DNA of 37,767 nt from WRHT01 sp031550525 (GCA_031550525.1 JAVBON010000029.1:1-37767), one strand, 5' to 3'. Numbered from the stretch's first letter, positions 15,807 through 24,766 are shown. Numbers and translations: made by a program. Notes: generated by a model from the letters alone, not told the origin.

Positions 15807-16982
15807 GGCCGGAGGCAAGCTTGCAAACTGCACGCAAAAATCCGCAGCATAGCGATAACAGCGGAAAATTGGCCAGTTATGCGTAACGCTATTGGGCGCG
15901 GGGTTGTAGTATTCCCAGACAATCTCCTTATCCGGCGTTACTTCGTTAAGATAGCCGCCCTGCCCGTGGCAAAGCAGGGTGTTGCCGTTGGGCAGACGGC
16001 GGGCGCTGGATATATAGCTGGAAAAATCCATGCGCCCTTGCGGCATCGGGTGGCTGTTTGATTCCCAAACAACCTCACCGGTTTGCATATCCACTTCCAC
16101 GGCGCGCGAGATGGCCTTATACATGCCGTTGTCATAGCAGAGCATATGCCCAGCGCCGGGCAGGCCTTTAGGTATGATATGCACGTCGTGCTGGCCGCCA
16201 AGGGTTTTCTGGTTGCAGCGCACTTCAATGCGGCCCGTATCTTTATCCATATAAGCCACCTGCCCCCAGCGCCAGATTATCTTGCCGGTTTTGCGCTCTA
16301 TTTTGAAGGCCATGTCGCAGAATCGGGCTGAAGACATTATGTCGCCCTCCTCCGTAAGCCACAGCGTATTGCAATGAGTCCACTCCAGGCGCGGGTGCAA
16401 AGGCCCTAATATATCCAACGCTGGGTCAAAATGCTTCGCGCCTTCCCACTTCCAGACCTCTTCGCCATTGGGCGTGACCTCCACAATACTGTCAGAAAAC
16501 ATTGTGCCGTCGGCAAAGGCCCTCTCCTTGATGCCTCCCAAAATTTCTTTCGTGAAGTCCAGTGGCAGTTTTTCCCAAATCAGATACATATAATTGCCGT
16601 TGGGCAACTTTTTAAAATCGTGATGCATACGCAGGTCTTTATGCCGGAAGACTACATTGCCCTCCCAGTCGAACTCCCACAACTGCCCCTGCACGCCGCC
16701 TATGGTGTAAGGCGGCAGGCCGGGGCGGGTTCCGTCTGTTTCCGTGCTGCGCATGCCGGCCAAAAGGTGGCCGTCCGCAAGCAGCTCCACATGCATGGGA
16801 GGAAAAGGGAGCTTCCATTGGCGCACAATGTTACCGCGCATATCCATAAGATTGGCTTCGCCTGGGCAGTCGCCCGGCTTGTCGGCCCCCACCATCGGGT
16901 TGGGCAGATGAGCCCACAGCGTGTAGCCGCTAAAAGCGCGGTCCGGATCATAATAAACAGTGCCGGAAAACATTTTTCTCAT
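15792..16982 (-). CDS. Arylsulfotransferase-family (ASST-like) beta-propeller protein
   Basis: 396 residues from ATG 16982, which has an AGGAG site; an upstream in-frame start at 17066 has no such support. Repeated blade-like strands are visible: GNVVFRH, GEEVWKWE, GKIIWRWG, GEVVWES and KEIVWEY. Conserved His candidates are His121, His203, His265 and His368. Arylsulfate sulfotransferases move sulfate from one phenolic ester to another phenol through a His intermediate and are normally periplasmic; no signal peptide is visible here. It follows SBP6 across a hairpin and may share its transcript. The last four residues and the stop are encoded inside a MITE-like element, so the native C-terminus may have been altered. 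Confidence 0.75.
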   Translation of the reverse strand: MRKMFSGTVYYDPDRAFSGYTLWAHLPNPMVGADKPGDCPGEANLMDMRGNIVRQWKLPFPPMHVELLADGHLLAGMRSTETDGTRPGLPPYTIGGVQGQLWEFDWEGNVVFRHKDLRMHHDFKKLPNGNYMYLIWEKLPLDFTKEILGGIKERAFADGTMFSDSIVEVTPNGEEVWKWEGAKHFDPALDILGPLHPRLEWTHCNTLWLTEEGDIMSSARFCDMAFKIERKTGKIIWRWGQVAYMDKDTGRIEVRCNQKTLGGQHDVHIIPKGLPGAGHMLCYDNGMYKAISRAVEVDMQTGEVVWESNSHPMPQGRMDFSSYISSARRLPNGNTLLCHGQGGYLNEVTPDKEIVWEYYNPAPNSVTHNWPIFRCYRYAADFCVQFASLPPASGCF

Positions 16983-17092
16983 TACTATAGCTCCTGAGCG
17001 GTTGGCGCACGAACAGACGCCCGGCAATCCGCTTTTTAAAACAGCGGGCGGTTTGTGTAAAAGCAACAGGGTTGTGGCGGCAAGGCTGTTTT

Positions 17093-17120
17093 ACGCGGGG
17101 GGAGCAAGCTCCCCCCGCGT
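17093..17120. terminator. 13-bp GC hairpin after SBP6
   Basis: Perfect arms 17093-17105 and 17108-17120 start seven bases after the SBP6 stop. On the minus strand no T tract follows, so it is more likely a partial terminator or 3'-end stabiliser that leaves some read-through into the ASST-like gene. On the plus strand it is followed by GGTTTTGTTATTT. Confidence 0.6.
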
Positions 17121-17127
17121 GGTTTTG

Positions 17128-18180
17128 TTATTTGCCGGGGTGGCTTTGGTTGTAGAAAGCAATACGCTTGGTATAGTAGTCAAAAAGCTCGCGCATATCC
17201 GCCTCTTTAAAGCCAGAAGCCGACAGCTTTTTAATTGTGGCTTCCACCATCGGCTCAGTGGCCTTGCCCCAGCGCGCCAACTCGGCATCGCTTAGGGTGA
17301 TGATCTCAGCCTTGCCCTCCTTGCGAATCCATTCCAGGTCCTCATCCGTGGCATCTTCAAGGCTCTGGCCCACTATGCCGGAAAACTCCAGCCCCGTGGA
17401 TTCCACCAGCACTTTGCGTATATCCGGCGGCAGCGCCTGAAAAGTTTTGGTGTTTATACCGCCCCAGAACGGGGTTATGTGCAAATCACACATGGTATGG
17501 TAGCGCAAGATGTCGGTAAGTTTTTGCGAGCGCAACGGGGCAAGTGGGCACAACACGCCGTCGGCCATGCCCCTTTCAAGAGCCAGATAGGTATCGGCAT
17601 TGGATTGCATCATGGGTATGGCACCCAAATGTCTTATAATATCAAGACTTACCGGGTTCCAGCCTATAATTTTTAGCCCCTTCAAATCTTCCAGCTTGCG
17701 CACGGGCTTTTTGGTGGTGTTTATTTCCGTCAAGGCCGAGGCCCATGTGCACAGTAGGGTTATATCCTTTTGAAATTCCGGAAAATGCTGTGGGTATTTA
17801 GTCATTACATCATACCAGGCCATGGCGGTGCTGCGGGGGTGCCTGCTTATGAGCGGCATCTGGCCCAGCTCGCCCACCAGTATTCTTCCGGCGTTTCTGG
17901 TGACGGTGCTGCCCGCCATATCAACGCCGCCAGTGGCCACGCTGTCAAGCACCTCGGCTTCGGGGCAGATGGTGTTGGGTGTGAAGTAAGTGATTTTAAG
18001 GCGTCCCTGGGTTTTGTCATTAACTTCCTGCATCCATGGGCGGAATACTTTAACCACGGTGGGGTGCCTATCAAAATATGTTGTGGTAAAGTTTAGATCA
18101 TACTGCGCCGCGCCTGCTACGGCAGCGCCGGAAAGACACAAAAACGCCAAAGCACAAAACAGTAAAAAAATCTTTTTCAT
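17128..18180 (-). CDS. Divergent TRAP solute-binding protein, DctP family (SBP6)
   Basis: 350 residues starting MKKIFLLF at ATG 18180, with a classical signal peptide ending GAAVAGA. The DctP landmarks shared with SBP1-5 are present but diverged: FDRHPT, GGVDMAG for GRTDFG, and LERGMADGVLCPLAPLRS for the LSKAMADGVYCPIAPIRS block. It is clearly older than the five close paralogues. It lies between the transhydroxylase-like beta subunit and the ASST-like gene on the same strand, so its ligand is probably the substrate of that operon. It may have its own promoter in the 200-base AT-rich gap upstream. Confidence 0.9.
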   Translation of the reverse strand: MKKIFLLFCALAFLCLSGAAVAGAAQYDLNFTTTYFDRHPTVVKVFRPWMQEVNDKTQGRLKITYFTPNTICPEAEVLDSVATGGVDMAGSTVTRNAGRILVGELGQMPLISRHPRSTAMAWYDVMTKYPQHFPEFQKDITLLCTWASALTEINTTKKPVRKLEDLKGLKIIGWNPVSLDIIRHLGAIPMMQSNADTYLALERGMADGVLCPLAPLRSQKLTDILRYHTMCDLHITPFWGGINTKTFQALPPDIRKVLVESTGLEFSGIVGQSLEDATDEDLEWIRKEGKAEIITLSDAELARWGKATEPMVEATIKKLSASGFKEADMRELFDYYTKRIAFYNQSHPGK

Positions 18181-18384
18181 GTTGCACCTGCAATAGTAGA
18201 AGTTGTTAAAAAATTGACAGCAACAATACACCGCGCGCGTACAAGGTGTTAATTTTTTTCATTTATTATTGACACAAAACCATGAGCATATACATAAAAA
18301 AATATTTTATAATTAGGTGTGTTTTAAACAAAAACCTGATTAATTTCCCGCATCTGGCGCGTTTGCAGCGCATAGCGGCAGACG

Positions 18385-19326
18385 CTAGAGCCTGATATCA
18401 CTCAAATAAACGCTCTCGCCCAACCTTGCGGCAACTTCCGTTGTTCCAGCCGTTCCGGCATCAATTTGTATGGTGTAATCGCCACTACCTTTATCGAATC
18501 CGTCAAACTTGAAATCGCCAAAAGCGTCGGTCACGGCTGCGGCAAGCTCTCGCCCGTTTTGCATAAGCCGCACTGATGCGCCGGGCAGGCAATCAAGCTG
18601 CACGTCTTTTGCGCCGACTGCTCCTCCCAAACCCGTCGGGGTTGCCGCTACCTGAGAGCCACCAACTCCGCCAACCCTCGCTGCGCCATTAATGCCAGGC
18701 ACAGATGATGAAATGGTTGAAACGCTGCCTGCAATGAACTCTTTGGTAATCAATTTCAAATTTCTATAAAGCACATGCGGCTTTGAGCCCAATTCCGGCC
18801 TGAAGGCCTCCAGTTCGCCTGTTGTCAGCAACGCCGCGCACTCCTCTTCCGTAAGTTTAGCGATGTTGATGGCTCCGGTGGGGCAAATCTGGGCGCAACG
18901 GGTTTTATCCCACCCGGCATCCAGCAAATGCGCGCACATGGTACACTTTTGCGCGGCCTGCGCTTCCTCATTCCAAGATATGGCTCCGTACGGGCAGGCC
19001 TTGGCCAACGCGCGCGCGCCTCTGGCTTTTTCAGGGTCTATAAGCACAATGCCGTCGTCGCGTTTAGCAACGGCGCCGCTTTCATCGGCGGCGGCACAGG
19101 CAGGGTTGGCGCAATGCATGCACAAGGCGGGCCTGTAGTGCACATCCATCAGCGAGCCCTGCCCCCGCTCCCTGCGCTCGTGCCAAATCCATTTCTGGCC
19201 CAGCCGCATTTGCGGCAGGCTGTAGCCGGAAAAATTATTGCCGAAAAACTCATCTTTGCAGGCCAAGGCGCATGAGGCGCAGTTCTGGCAGAGCGCGATA
19301 TCGATAATCATGTAGTACTGCCGCAT
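18385..19326 (-). CDS. Iron-sulfur beta subunit, transhydroxylase-like (BthL type)
   Basis: 313 residues. Cysteine groups are 13/16/19/23, 69/72/77, 111 and 127/130/143/147. These 12 cysteines are enough for three [4Fe-4S] clusters, whereas DmsB-type subunits have four clusters. The usual fourth Cys of the second group is Asp81. Residues about 235-313 form a beta-rich domain with VTDAFGDFKFDGF, resembling the transthyretin/Cna-B-like C-terminal domain of the Pelobacter transhydroxylase beta subunit. A Gly/Ser/Ala-rich linker (about 195-232) precedes it. One base separates the alpha-subunit stop from this ATG, so the two are translationally coupled. It is expected to be cytoplasmic with alpha. 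Confidence 0.88.
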   Translation of the reverse strand: MRQYYMIIDIALCQNCASCALACKDEFFGNNFSGYSLPQMRLGQKWIWHERRERGQGSLMDVHYRPALCMHCANPACAAADESGAVAKRDDGIVLIDPEKARGARALAKACPYGAISWNEEAQAAQKCTMCAHLLDAGWDKTRCAQICPTGAINIAKLTEEECAALLTTGELEAFRPELGSKPHVLYRNLKLITKEFIAGSVSTISSSVPGINGAARVGGVGGSQVAATPTGLGGAVGAKDVQLDCLPGASVRLMQNGRELAAAVTDAFGDFKFDGFDKGSGDYTIQIDAGTAGTTEVAARLGESVYLSDIRL

Positions 19327-19327
19327 G

Positions 19328-22297
19328 CTACGCCCCCTTCCATTTTTCTATTTGTACCAGGCAGGTGTTGCAGGCCGCCGAATGGCTGTTTTTGATCATG
19401 TCGCGGCTTGGGGTTAGCAAGTTAAGGCAGCCGCCGCGATCCATGGAATCGCCCGGCGCGCCCACGGGGTCATACACCGCGCTGCCGTGGTAGCCGTGCG
19501 CCACGCCGGGCCTGATGCGTCCGGTCACTTGAGCCGCGCACAGCACCGCGCCCCGGCTGTTGAACACTTTGACCAAATCGCCGTTTTTTATGCCGCGTCC
19601 GTCGGCATCAGCCGGGTTAAGGCGTATGTTCCAGTAATAGTAACCGTCCACCAAGGTTCGGTGCTCGGCTATATCATTGATAAAACTACTCTTGCCATCG
19701 GCGTGCGTGTGGAAAGAATAGCGGGAATGCGGGGTGATCATTTGCAGCGGGTACAGCCAGCTTTCTTTGCTATGCGGCCCTTCCCACGAAGGTACATACC
19801 TGGGCAACGGAGAGCGCTCGGGGTCATCAGGCGCAAAGGCTTTAAGGCTGGAGCTCTCAAACTCTATTTTGCCGCTCTGGGTGGGCATGCCCTCGCGATA
19901 TTCGGCGGAGTAATCGGCCGGAAGCGGAGTGGCCTCGGGCACGTCTTTGGGTCTGCCCTCGTAATACCACCGCAGTGATACGGGGTTGCGTTCATTTTCC
20001 GCCGGCGCGGGTACAACATAGTAGCCTTTTTGCAAAAATTTTCGCCAGCTTATGCGGCCGGGCAAATCCGTGCCCTCGAACATGCGCCTGCACCAGTCGT
20101 ACTGGCTCATGCCTTCGGAGTAATAAGCCGCAAGGTTAAAGCGCTTGGAGAGCTCCAGCAGAATGTCGTAATCGGATTTGGATTCGCCCAGCGGCTCTAT
20201 GCATTTATGCTGCATGCACACCACCCGGTGGTTGAGCCCCAGAAAACTATGCTGCGCATAGCCCCCGGCATTGGCCCATTCGCCTATGTCCCAACGCTCA
20301 AAGTTGGTGCAGGCGGGCAAGATTACGTCCGCGAACTTGGCCTCGCCCTCAAACCAGACCGACTGGCTGACCACACACTCAAGGTTGGTGTGCCGGTAAG
20401 CTTTTACAAAGCGGTTACTCTCGCTCATTGTGCCTATGAACGACCCGCCATAACGATAGTACATTTTCACGGGAGAAAGGCCGGGGCTGGGGTAGCTTAC
20501 CTTGCGGAACTGCCCGCGCGCGGTCATGGAATCCGTCACCCAGCCCTGTACCGGCTCGCCCATGAGGGCCTCCGGCAGTTTAAGGCGCGGGATGCTCTGG
20601 TAAACGGTATTTATGGTGGGCAGGTGCGGCATGCGCTGGTACAGGCCCTGTATGGAGCCGCTGCCGAACACGTCGCCTGACATGCCGCCCTCGGCGTAAC
20701 CCGGAAAATAGAAACAGGCATCCAGCGGCGCGCCCATTTGCATGCAGCCGAAATTAACGCCTGGCTTGCCCAAGCCCTGCATAGCCATAAGCAGCACCAT
20801 GCTGCGGGCCCAATCGGCCCCGGTGGCGCAGCGTGAGGCCCCGCCCATCATATTGCCCACGCTGCCCACGGCCAGATAAGTTTTTTTACTGCCCCATTCT
20901 CTTGCCAGAGCGCGTGCATCCTTGGCAGCAACTCCGGTTTCCGCCTCCTGCCACTCGGGAGTTTTGGGCGTGCCGTCTTCCAGCCCCAGGATATAATCCT
21001 TCCATTTATCGAAGCCAGTGGTGCGATTTTCAACAAACCACTTATCGTACAGGTTTTCGGTAATCCACACATAAGCCAGGGCCAAGGCCAGAGCGTTGCC
21101 CGTATCGGGCCTTGGGGCCAGCCACTTGCCGCCAAACAAGGCGGCGGTGTGGTTCAAATACGGGTCTATATGCACCATTTTAACGCCCAGTTCCTTAAGC
21201 CAAAGGCGGCGCACGGTGCCTTCCATGGAGTGGTAAAGGCCGCTGGTGCTTTCGGGGTCGCAAGACCAGAACACGCACATCTCGCATTCCCGCAGTTGAT
21301 CCTCCACAACGCCATAGGGCTCGGAGGCCCCCATACGCGCGGCATACCCCCAATGGTGCATGGCCCCCCAATGCCAGCCCTCCCAGCTTACGGGGTTGTT
21401 CATAAGCGAGGTGTGCCCCAAGGCGTTCATCAGCCGCTTGAAGGCGCTTACCCAATAGCCGGTGGAACCCCACATGTGGTGCGAAGGGTAGGCCGCCAGC
21501 AAAGCGCCGGGGCCGTGCTCGCGCTTTACCCGCTTGATTTCGTCCGCAACCAGATCCAATGCCTCGTCCCAACTGATGCGCTCGTAGCCGGATACGCCCC
21601 GGTTTTGCGGGTTACGCTCGCCCTTGGGGTCGAAATCCACCCGCTTCATCGGGTAGAGCAAACGGTCGGGCGAATATACGGCCGACTTCATGTTTATGGC
21701 GTGATTGTTAAGGGTGGTTTTACGCGGCGGCGTGAAGCTTCTGCCTCTGGCCGTAATGGTCCACGGGCTGGCGTCGTCTTGGTCGAACTCAATGGGGGTG
21801 ATGCGCAGAATTTTTCCATCCTTCACATACACAAACACCGGGCCGCCGTTGGTCAGGTTGGTGTACCGCGTTACGCCGTTGCCTTGGGCAACGCCGTAAC
21901 GCCCGCCCAAAACGTATTGGGCCGCCTGCAAGGTATTGAGCAAAGAGGAAAACCAGGCGGCAACGTCATGCGAGCCGTTGGCCTCCATTTTAAAGTTTTT
22001 CATGGCGTCAATGCGAGCCAGAAAGTCACGATTGAAAATGAACATGCGCAAGGCGTCTTCGGGTGCGCTCCAGATCAAGTCCAAATCAGGCTTTGGGTGC
22101 AGCCCGCTTTTGGAGCGTATTTTGCCTTCTCTGAAGTAGATATGGCGACTAACGCCGCCGCTCTTCACACGCATTTGCACCACGCAATCGCGCTGCGCCA
22201 GCATGGCCGCAAACTCTGGATAAATGCGTCCGGCAACGGCAAGTGCCTTAGGAATGCCGAACAGCATCACGCGGAGAAGGTTTTTTCTCACAGCCAT
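19328..22297 (-). CDS. Molybdopterin enzyme, transhydroxylase-like alpha subunit
   Basis: 989 residues of the bis-MGD DMSO-reductase superfamily, with no Tat signal and no N-terminal Cys cluster, as in pyrogallol-phloroglucinol transhydroxylase. SWEGW at 304-308 fits the Mo-ligand Ser/Trp pair (Ser175-Trp176 of the Pelobacter enzyme), and His273 fits His144 at the same offset of 129. The offset is explained by an extra N-terminal domain (about 25-125) with SCP2-like sequence. The residue before the Mo-ligand Ser is Val303, where I recall the classical enzyme having Asp174. The reaction is probably hydroxyl transfer or a related redox change on an aromatic or polyol; the substrate is not readable. 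GAGG lies seven bases before ATG 22297. It follows gntR by 53 bases. Confidence 0.85.
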   Translation of the reverse strand: MAVRKNLLRVMLFGIPKALAVAGRIYPEFAAMLAQRDCVVQMRVKSGGVSRHIYFREGKIRSKSGLHPKPDLDLIWSAPEDALRMFIFNRDFLARIDAMKNFKMEANGSHDVAAWFSSLLNTLQAAQYVLGGRYGVAQGNGVTRYTNLTNGGPVFVYVKDGKILRITPIEFDQDDASPWTITARGRSFTPPRKTTLNNHAINMKSAVYSPDRLLYPMKRVDFDPKGERNPQNRGVSGYERISWDEALDLVADEIKRVKREHGPGALLAAYPSHHMWGSTGYWVSAFKRLMNALGHTSLMNNPVSWEGWHWGAMHHWGYAARMGASEPYGVVEDQLRECEMCVFWSCDPESTSGLYHSMEGTVRRLWLKELGVKMVHIDPYLNHTAALFGGKWLAPRPDTGNALALALAYVWITENLYDKWFVENRTTGFDKWKDYILGLEDGTPKTPEWQEAETGVAAKDARALAREWGSKKTYLAVGSVGNMMGGASRCATGADWARSMVLLMAMQGLGKPGVNFGCMQMGAPLDACFYFPGYAEGGMSGDVFGSGSIQGLYQRMPHLPTINTVYQSIPRLKLPEALMGEPVQGWVTDSMTARGQFRKVSYPSPGLSPVKMYYRYGGSFIGTMSESNRFVKAYRHTNLECVVSQSVWFEGEAKFADVILPACTNFERWDIGEWANAGGYAQHSFLGLNHRVVCMQHKCIEPLGESKSDYDILLELSKRFNLAAYYSEGMSQYDWCRRMFEGTDLPGRISWRKFLQKGYYVVPAPAENERNPVSLRWYYEGRPKDVPEATPLPADYSAEYREGMPTQSGKIEFESSSLKAFAPDDPERSPLPRYVPSWEGPHSKESWLYPLQMITPHSRYSFHTHADGKSSFINDIAEHRTLVDGYYYWNIRLNPADADGRGIKNGDLVKVFNSRGAVLCAAQVTGRIRPGVAHGYHGSAVYDPVGAPGDSMDRGGCLNLLTPSRDMIKNSHSAACNTCLVQIEKWKGA

Positions 22298-22350
22298 CTC
22301 TTTGCCTCATTAACCGGAAGGTCTCCCGGCTGTTATGACAAACAAATACG

Positions 22351-23043
22351 TCAGCTTGCGCTGCGCAAACCGGCGCTTTGCGCCTCTTCTTCCGCCAGGC
22401 AGGCGCAAATGCGCTGCCCAGCCAGACAATGGTAATCTTTCAAAGCCCGCTCTATACGGGTGGCATCCTTGGAGCGGATGGCCTCATAGACAAGGCGGTA
22501 TTGCTCGGCTTTTTCCGCCGATGTGAAAATCTTTTTCCAAAACCTGAAATACAGCAGCTTGGAAACGTTCTGGCAAAGGTTTTGCACATATTCCGCCAAA
22601 AACGACATTTCGCTGTTCTCACAAATAATCCGGTGGAATTCGTCGTTCAGTTCCACCATTTTCACCAGCGAACCCTGGGCTTTTTCATCAATTTTTGCCA
22701 CTTCACGAATAATTTCTTCTAGGCGGGTGAAATGAGCAGTGGTGAATTCGGAGATGGAAAGGAGCACAAGCGCGCCCTCCAAGGCTCCGGCAATAAAGGT
22801 GTTATCAAGAATTTGCTTGGGGGTGAGAGTTTTTATAACCCGCCCCTTGTGCGGGTAAGTTTCCACCAGGCCCTCGTTTGTAAGAATTTGCAGGGCTTCG
22901 CGTATGGGCGCGCGGCTTATTTGCAGCCGCTCGGCCAACATTTGCTCGGTTAAAGGGGCGCCGGGCGACAACTCCCCACTGCGCAGCGCGCCTTTGACAT
23001 AATCCACAACTTGCTGGCTGTACGTTTCCTTTCTTATAATCAT
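22351..23043 (-). CDS. GntR-family regulator, FCD subfamily
   Basis: 230 residues from ATG 23043 (AGAGG upstream). The longer frame to 23220 would read through the operator region and has no domain match. Residues about 5-75 are the winged helix (LAERLQISRAPIREAL, then NEGLVETYPHKGR). Residues about 80-220 are all-helical, as in FCD ligand-binding domains. It heads the operon containing the molybdopterin enzyme and lies divergent to SBP4. Two GTCGAC-centred palindromes in its upstream region suggest autoregulation and control of the island, with the ligand probably the substrate or an intermediate. Confidence 0.92.
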   Translation of the reverse strand: MIIRKETYSQQVVDYVKGALRSGELSPGAPLTEQMLAERLQISRAPIREALQILTNEGLVETYPHKGRVIKTLTPKQILDNTFIAGALEGALVLLSISEFTTAHFTRLEEIIREVAKIDEKAQGSLVKMVELNDEFHRIICENSEMSFLAEYVQNLCQNVSKLLYFRFWKKIFTSAEKAEQYRLVYEAIRSKDATRIERALKDYHCLAGQRICACLAEEEAQSAGLRSAS

Positions 23044-23079
23044 GCGGTACCTCTGAATTTGCTTACGGTTATTGTATAT

Positions 23080-23087
23080 TGTCGACA
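23080..23087. promoter_or_regulatory. Secondary GntR operator candidate
   Basis: TGTCGACA palindrome, sharing the TTGTCGACA core with the stronger site at 23195-23222 and 37 bases before the gntR start. Confidence 0.5.
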
Positions 23088-23194
23088 TCTTTGAGAGATG
23101 GGCACTTATACTTTCAAAACCGTAATAACTCAAGCAAACCCTTACCTTCGCCAGATTACCTAATGGTTTAAGCAAAAAATTTTTATATTTCAAT

Positions 23195-23222
23195 AATTGT
23201 CGATTGTCGACAATCAACAATT
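23195..23222. promoter_or_regulatory. 28-bp palindromic operator for the GntR regulator
   Basis: The core GATTGTCGACAATC (23202-23215) is a perfect palindrome. The outer AATTGT (23195-23200) and ACAATT (23217-23222) extend it symmetrically, leaving one mismatched pair (23201/23216). FCD-type GntR proteins bind palindromes of this kind as dimers. It sits in the 594-base divergent region between gntR and SBP4, so it could control both sides. Confidence 0.7.
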
Positions 23223-23637
23223 ACATTCATATCTGCTTTCATGTCAACAAAAATTATAATGGCAGAAGTGATTAAAGTTCAGGCCAATCGATCTGTTGCC
23301 GGTTTATCTGGCACAAGCATCTGAAAATGCGCATTAATTACAATTATGCTGAACTTTCGGCACTTAGCCCCGCAGGCGTGGGGTAGGGCAAAATGTTCTG
23401 CTCGTGGTACTCAAAGCACTCTCATGATGTTGTGATTTTTGGCACAAATGCATTGACCAGCATAACAGCACAATCTATATTTGACCTGCGGTAATGCAAA
23501 AAGTTGTTGATAATTCCAACCTCTTAATCGTAACGCCACGCGGAAGGAGCAAATTCTTTTTGTAAAACATCTGCGGCTGCCTGTGGCGCGAGCAGCCTTA
23601 AAACGTGTAACTAAAAAATCCACAGAGGAGTTTTATT
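23223..23637. other. Intergenic region before SBP4
   Basis: This 415-base stretch must hold the SBP4 promoter, but I could not identify one. TTGACC at 23481 has no -10 box at normal spacing. No credible gene is seen on either strand. Confidence 0.4.
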
Positions 23638-24714
23638 ATGTTGCGTAAACGTTTGCTGGTTTTGTTCATCATCTTGCTGTCAGCAATAGCTGTGACATTG
23701 CCCGCCCAAGCCGCCAAAAATTTTAAAAACCTTGCCTTTTCCGGGCCTTATGTGGAAAGGCACCCCACCTACATAAGGGCTTGGGCCCCTTGGTTTGAAA
23801 AAGCCAAAACCGAAACCAAAGGCGAGCTCAGCTTCAGCTACTTCTCAACCGGCACTCTTTACCCGCAGAAAGAATCCATTAATGCCGTGTCTGACGGCCG
23901 CGCGGACTTTGGCGTGGTTGTGGCCAACTCCTTCCCCGGCACCATGAACCTGATGGGCGCGATAGATATACCTGGCGTGTCGCCTAACGCGGTGGTCGGC
24001 TCGCTGGCCGCGCAGGAACTGGTGGAAAAATTTCCGGAAGTGCGGGCGGAGTTCCCAAAAAACTCGTTATGTTATTTTGCCTGGACCTCCGCCGCCTACC
24101 AGATACATAGCCTTAAACCCATAAACAACATGGATGAGCTAAAAGGCAAAAAAATTATTGCCTGGGACGCCGTTTCGCTGGAAGTGCTCAAAGCTCTGGG
24201 CGCCAACCCTGTACGCATTGAAGGCACCGACTCTTACCTGGCCCTTTCCAAGGCTATGGCCGACGGGGTTTACTGCCCTGTGGCCCCTATACGCTCTTTA
24301 AAAATTACCGAAGCCTGCAAATACCACCTTATGGTGGCCTTGGGTACCGGCTCGTTCAACATGTTCGTCAACAAATCCTTGTGGGATTCCATGCCCGCGA
24401 ACATACAGAAGTGGCTTACCGACAACGGCGGCATGAAAATGTCCATGGCCGCCGGTAAAAGCCTTGAAGACGGCCAGAAAGACGATATCGCCTGGATGGA
24501 ATCGCAAGGCCATGTGTTGCGTTACCTAAGCGACACAGAGAAAAAGGCCTTCTTGGACAAGCTCCTTCCCTTCAAAGACCAGTGGGTTAAAGATTGCGTG
24601 AGCCGTGGCATTAAGGAAGAAACAGCCCGCGCCGTGCTTAAGTTTGTGGAAGAACGTATTGCCTTCCATACGCAAGAGCTGCGCAAGGGTGTTTACGGCG
24701 ACTACAAGATGTAA
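23638..24714 (+). CDS. TRAP transporter solute-binding protein, DctP family (SBP4)
   Basis: 358 residues with a signal peptide ending LPAQA. It is the most diverged of the five close paralogues. It has SGPYVERHPTYIRAWAPW where the others have MGGYVERHPTPVRCWMPW, GRADFGVVVAN for GRTDFG-VRAS, and YQIHSLKP for YNLHTIKP. These are pocket-type regions, so a different but related ligand is likely. AGAGGAG precedes the ATG. It is divergent from gntR across the palindromic operators, so it is the SBP most likely controlled by that regulator. Confidence 0.93.
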   Translation: MLRKRLLVLFIILLSAIAVTLPAQAAKNFKNLAFSGPYVERHPTYIRAWAPWFEKAKTETKGELSFSYFSTGTLYPQKESINAVSDGRADFGVVVANSFPGTMNLMGAIDIPGVSPNAVVGSLAAQELVEKFPEVRAEFPKNSLCYFAWTSAAYQIHSLKPINNMDELKGKKIIAWDAVSLEVLKALGANPVRIEGTDSYLALSKAMADGVYCPVAPIRSLKITEACKYHLMVALGTGSFNMFVNKSLWDSMPANIQKWLTDNGGMKMSMAAGKSLEDGQKDDIAWMESQGHVLRYLSDTEKKAFLDKLLPFKDQWVKDCVSRGIKEETARAVLKFVEERIAFHTQELRKGVYGDYKM

Positions 24715-24736
24715 AAAGCACCGCACAAGATCTGGC

Positions 24737-24766
24737 AAGGGTCCGGAGGCATGCCTCCGGACCCTT
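24737..24766 (+). terminator. Terminator-like hairpin after SBP4
   Basis: A perfect 14-bp stem (24737-24750 and 24753-24766) lies about 22 bases after the stop. Only TT is paired at its base and CTTG follows, so termination may be leaky and SBP5 could be partly co-transcribed. Confidence 0.7.

Noticed and set aside
21149..22435. 428-codon plus-strand frame antisense to the molybdopterin alpha subunit
   Set aside because: It mirrors a well-supported 989-residue enzyme gene. Its own translation lacks domain signals and has shadow-type composition.
23300..23330. Possible sigma-54 promoter (TGGCAC...) before SBP4
   Set aside because: The -12 element does not match TTGC at the required spacing. 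The TGGCAC near 26225 fails the same test.
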